Assembly (NCBI GenBank): GCA_012295275.1
Contig: CM022678.1
Coordinates: 9,745,417-9,767,916 of the forward strand
Origin: Chrysomallon squamiferum
Lineage: Eukaryota; Mollusca; Gastropoda; Neomphalida; Peltospiridae
Direction: 5' to 3'
Length of the DNA stretch: 22,500 nt
The notes under the pieces are model-generated. The model did not search any database and had not been told where the DNA came from. It saw only the letters and a program-made list of their open reading frames with translations. This document shows, in pieces, positions 18,640-22,500 of this stretch. Made by a program: the position numbers and the translations under genes. The number at the start of each line of letters is the position of its first letter. Within the stretch, counting starts at the first letter, position 1.

Positions 18640-19500
18640 TATATCAGCCAGAGGATTTAAAAAATTTCATAATTAGATTACAGAAGATAGAAAGTTTACT
18701 AAGGACACCAGCTTTTTTAGTGTTAAATCATTTATAAAACGTATAAATGCTTGGTTCAGATTGACAGAAAAGTGGTAGTTAACGGTTCCTATCATTCTTT
18801 AAAACAACAACATTCATGTAAATACATAATGCAACTCATCTCCGATATCATAGTTATTACACAATGGACATATTCTCTTTTCTAATGTTTTATTTTTCAG
18901 TAGGATGATTATGATTTGAAAGTCTGAACCGTAACAATGGGAACCAGTATTTTCTCTCTGTAAGGTTGAAATATGTCGTGAATGTGACAGCATTTTTAAA
19001 TAGTTTATCATTTGAAGCTTTGGGCAAGATATCAATGACATAGTACCAGTATTGTAAATAGTGATCTATAAGCCTTGTGTTAATACCTGATTTTAATATG
19101 GAAGCACTAGAAATACCATTAGACTGCGATATCCACATGAGTACAGCGAACATCATCGAGACTAGATTTACCATGTAATATTTATTTGTGATTAAGAATG
19201 TTATTGTTAACGTCATTCAGTAAGAGTCTGTACACTAGAGATGTAAACAAAGACTGCTTTCCCGTGATCAGCAGATACCAGTAAAAAATCATTCTTACTT
19301 CGACAGTTAAATAAACTGGATAACGACCAAGTTCTCCTTTAATAAGATCATTGGATTAGATTTCCTTACAGGTCATAACAATTTCATAAAGTGTTTACAT
19401 AATTTTTCCAGTAATGACAAATTTTCAAATCCCCAAATTTCGCTACCTTATGGAAGAATTGGTAAAACCAGTCAGTCAAATAATTTTAGTGGTTGCAAAT
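18640..19500 (-). mobile_element. Degenerate LINE (non-LTR retrotransposon) ORF2 C-terminus
   Basis: Minus-strand translation, changing frame several times, gives the ordered motifs of a LINE polyprotein end: LFD-LVLPIL and GSEIWGFENL (about 19487-19400), LEKLCKHFM and VRKSNPM (19420-19355), GELGRYPVYL and RMIFYW (about 19345-19290), RFRLSNHNHPTEK (about 18930-18890), the knuckle CPLCNNYDIGDELHY (18870-18826), then Leu-rich helices near 18740-18670. The final expected Cys of the knuckle is replaced by a TGA (18814-18816). Stops and frameshifts make it non-functional. Only the part after the reverse-transcriptase catalytic core is present; endonuclease and YxDD regions were not found to the right, consistent with 5' truncation. 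Confidence 0.75.
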
Positions 19501-20827
19501 GTTCTGACATATTGCTTGTGGTAGAATGAAATACTTAGTCTTCTGTTGTTGTGAATATAACATGTTTCTTCGATTTGTGAAAAATAATAGCGAGATATTT
19601 CTAACTTTCTAAAGTATCAAGTTTTGATTTTTCCAAGATAAAACACTTTCTTGTAATATTTCTGGTTGCCATTATCAAAATTAAGACTTTCGAGGTTTTG
19701 GGAGGGGATTTGTGCTTTTTTTTTTTTACTTTTTACTGCGTAAATATTTCCCAAGAATGTCTATCTTCTTTTTTCCCGATGTTAAATTTTAGTGAAAAAA
19801 ATATTAAATTACAAAATTCCCTGATTTTCTTTTTCCATGGCTAATCGCAGTCTTCACATATATGAGGTGTTAGGTTTTAGTAGCTCTGACGAAAGACGAT
19901 TTTGTATATCAAGTAATAACACATCTTTTCCTGTGTCTGTTACCCCTGAATTATGGCGTTTATAGCGTTATTTTACAAACAATTGCCAACGAATTAAAAA
20001 GAGATATCAAAAATTTAGACCAATTATTCACCTATAGAAAAATAAAATTGTATTATCTTGCTCATTAAATACTGTCATGATTTTTAGTTTTCATTGTTTA
20101 GTTTATTATTAGTGACTACATTTTGAGCGAGTCATACATAGAGATTGTCAGTTTGAGCGACTGTATTCTTTTAGTGTTTGGGAATTAGCTATTTAAAGCA
20201 AAAGTATTGTGGAAACTTTTATAAGAAATTAGATAAAATAAATTAATTTAGAAAATTAAGCACGAGTTCAGAATGCTCCATATTTATAGCATGAACAAAT
20301 TTAAATAAATTCATTATTTTATCATCTTCTTATCACCTTTAAAACAAAAGGTTCTTAACGGTACATGACTTAACCTACCAATCATTGAAATAACTTCGCC
20401 TATTATGTAGTCGCTCACAAGTTTGAACAAGATACAATTTGGTGGTTAAATGTATTACCTTTCTCAGTCCAACTACAAGCCAGTTACTATCTTCATTATT
20501 ACTATATGTGTCACAGGCTGTGATCAGCATTTTCTAAATTAATTGAGTGCACAAACTATGTTAAGGTAAGTTATTACTTTTCCAGCAGTTTACTTTAACA
20601 GAAGAATAAAAAATTTAACGATTATTTTTTAACAAAAGAAACAAAAGTTTTATAGAAAACTTCAAAGCTCCTACCCCTTCTTTCTTTACGAATTGGTATC
20701 TTCCGCTCAGTAAGTGTCGTCTGTAAAAACCGGGCTTCACTAATGCAAGAGTAAATTGACATTACAGACGAAGAAGCGGAAAAATATTTCAACTTAAAAT
20801 TTTCATTTCTAAAGACTTGTAAGTCAA
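19501..20827. other. AT-rich intergenic DNA with one hairpin
   Basis: No gene is recognised. At 20701-20781 an imperfect inverted repeat is visible: CGTCTGTAA (20718-20726) pairs with TTACAGACG (20762-20770) over a 35-base loop, and TTCCGCT (20701-20707) with AGCGGAA (20775-20781) outside it. Confidence 0.5.
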
Positions 20828-20863
20828 ATTTATTATTATTATTACTATTATTATTATTGTTAA

Positions 20864-20945
<82 letters not shown>
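20828..20945. repeat. (ATT)n microsatellite
   Basis: A long ATT track, interrupted near its start by ACT and GTTAAT steps and then pure to its end. It lies about 105 bp left of the duplicated 5' flank of gene B. Confidence 0.95.
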
Positions 20946-20946
<1 letters not shown>

Positions 20947-21052
20947 GTGTTCTAAGATATTTTAAAATATCATTTTCAAAGTCAATTCCACGATTACTGT
21001 ATCGTGCGAGGTATATGGATTTTCAAGAAAAGTAGCTCGTCACATTGCGAGA

Positions 21053-21467
21053 AACGATTTCTTTTCTAGTGGGTGTGATAAATTACCTTGCAGCATTCAT
21101 GGATACTCACACATGTTGAGTTTGTTGGGGATTTTTGTGCTTTTTTTCTTTGCTTCATACCATTTAATACAGTAGACTTCGTTTATAATATTCGTTTTGT
21201 CGCCCAGCAATTTACAAAAGACTGTCGTCTTCCTTCTCGAATTAAGAGTGACGTCACAAGGTTAAATTTAGCAAGCTCGTAATGCACTTTTATTTTACAA
21301 ATAAGACTAAATAAATAAACAGACAGTTTATTTAGTGTATTTATAAAATGACAGTGTTACATTCGCAAGTTTATATATTTATCATTTCATTTAGTTATTT
21401 GTATATACCATTGGTCGTATGAATTTAGTGGAATTTACTACTACTACTACTACTACTACTATTATTA

Positions 21468-21535
<68 letters not shown>

Positions 21536-21548
21536 GTTATTCACAGAT
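21053..21548 (+). promoter_or_regulatory. 5' flank of gene B, conserved with gene A
   Basis: Aligns with 7588-8068. TGACGTCA is at 21249-21256, the TATA-like TTATATATTT at 21371-21380 and the ATTGG motif near 21412, in the same order and spacing as in gene A. The (ACT)n(ATT)n block 21437-21535 replaces gene A's (ATT)n and shorter unique lead, so the conserved part stops at the microsatellite and resumes at TTCACAGAT-ATG. Confidence 0.6.
21437..21535. repeat. (ACT)n(ATT)n microsatellite adjoining gene B start
   Basis: About eight ACT units are followed by an ATT track with one TTTATT break, ending 13 bp before the start codon. Same position relative to the gene as 8002-8061. Confidence 0.95.
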
Positions 21549-22055
21549 ATGGCAACAGCTTCAAACTCGGATGACAGTATTTCGTGCTCGCTCTGTTTGG
21601 ACGTTTTCGACAAACCCAGAAGTCTTCTATGTGGACACTCGTTCTGTTCTAAATGCCTTGAAAATTACATCAGCACAAAATACCATAACAACGACACAGA
21701 AATCTCCTGCCCGATTTGCAGGCAGAATGTCCACATTCCAGATAGCACGAAACCAGTGGAAACATGGGCAGCTCAGTTCTCTATAAACAGGCCACTGGTG
21801 GACGCCATTAACAAAATAGAACATTCAAAGTTTTGTGAGTCAGCTGTGTTTAGGTCAATTGCAATAAAATAATTTAAAAAGATACAGTGATTATTTAACT
21901 GTAAATATTTATTTATTAACCATTGCATCATAAAGAAATAGAGGACATTTTATCTATAACAATTTTCTACCCAGATTTTACATTTAGTTGATAAAATAAT
22001 TCATTAACACTCCAAATTGTACGCATATCTTTATTAATAACATTAGCACTAAATC

Positions 22056-22086
<31 letters not shown>

Positions 22087-22500
22087 TAATTATTTATACA
22101 TTTATTTATTTATTTATTTCAGCTAAAAAGGGTGGCAACATTTCAATTCTGAGTTCTGTTTCTGAGATTCTCAAAAACTTTAAAGAAATTCTTCAGACAG
22201 AGATGGATGATAAGATTGAACAACTTCGCCAAGCCGTCGACATCAACGTCGTGGACACCGCAGAAGAGGTCAGAAGGATTGGTAACACACTAATAACAGA
22301 TTTCACAGCCGCAGTCCACAAAGAACAAGACAGGCTAATAAGAGAAATAGAAAAATCTCAGAACTTTGTAAACTCAGAAATAGAAAAATTGTTTAGAGAA
22401 CACAAACATCTGATTGATGAAAATGAAAAATTTATAAAACTTGCTGAAAATTTGATAAAAGAAAAATCAGAGTCAGACATAAAAACAAATCTTCCAAAAT
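21549..22500 (+). CDS. Gene B: TRIM-like RING / coiled-coil protein, 3' part beyond window
   Basis: Paralogue of gene A with the same structure: exon 1 21549-21834, GT-AG intron 21835-22122 (GTGAGT to TTTATTTCAG), exon 2 from 22123, open to the window end. 221 residues are visible: the RING with all eight ligands (C13, C16, C28, H30, C33, C36, C54, C57) and most of the coiled coil. Against gene A there are 16 substitutions in the 95 exon-1 residues, most of them inside the RING, but only eight in the next roughly 120. Two extra residues (Glu-Ser) sit in the coiled coil at about 22470 by an in-frame 6-bp difference. Arg58 follows the last zinc ligand, as in canonical RING ligases. No stop or frameshift is seen, so it appears functional. 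The repeat and propeller are expected downstream but cannot be seen. Confidence 0.85.
22056..22120. repeat. (ATT)n and (TTTA)n track in gene B intron
   Basis: Short ATT (22056-22084) and TTTA (22100-22119) tracks lie immediately before the exon 2 acceptor; the TTTA units form the tract next to the CAG. The gene A intron has a longer ATT track in the equivalent place. Confidence 0.9.

Overview
The window looks like animal nuclear DNA, most likely from a mollusc and plausibly a cephalopod. It is strongly AT-rich, gene-poor and very dense in long microsatellites: (ATT)n, (CT)n/(GA)n, (CA)n, (GATA)n and (TTTA)n. Its only clear genes have GT-AG introns and belong to a TRIM-like RING/beta-propeller family. 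The taxon is inferred from this texture; no species-diagnostic marker is visible.

Two plus-strand paralogues are present. Gene A (8069-10285) is complete: exon 1 encodes a C3HC4 RING finger; exon 2 encodes a coiled coil, five in-frame 19-residue Thr/Gln/Asp-rich repeats, and a C-terminal NHL-like beta-propeller. The joined reading frame gives 619 residues. Gene B (21549 to past the window end) has the same exon-intron structure but is cut off inside the coiled coil. The start codons lie 13,480 bp apart. About 390 bp of upstream sequence is shared, including a perfect TGACGTCA (CRE/ATF) site, a TATA-like tract and an (ATT)n block that ends directly at a TTCACAG before the start codon. The two genes are therefore products of a segmental tandem duplication and may belong to a larger array.

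The rest is intergenic. From 1 to 7.5 kb there is AT-rich DNA with a duplicated element of about 290 bp (896-1198 and 1592-1886) and many microsatellites. From 10.3 to 18.3 kb there are a diverged three-unit tandem repeat of about 140 bp (12.17-12.59 kb), a four-copy 36-bp minisatellite (14521-14664), a dispersed repeat shared with 4.6 kb, one unassigned open frame near 15.5 kb, and a second local duplication built around (CT)n tracts (16.8-18.05 kb). From 18.35 to 18.53 kb there is a CpG-rich island. From 18.64 to 19.5 kb, on the minus strand, lies a broken non-LTR retrotransposon (LINE) reverse-transcriptase C-terminus. From 19.5 to 21.05 kb there is AT-rich DNA without a recognised gene.

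Both genes are predicted to make cytoplasmic E3 ubiquitin-ligase-type proteins, with the RING recruiting the E2, the coiled coil oligomerising and the propeller binding the target. No B-box is visible. The paralogues differ most within the RING, including the linchpin position just after the last zinc-binding cysteine (Met in A, Arg in B).
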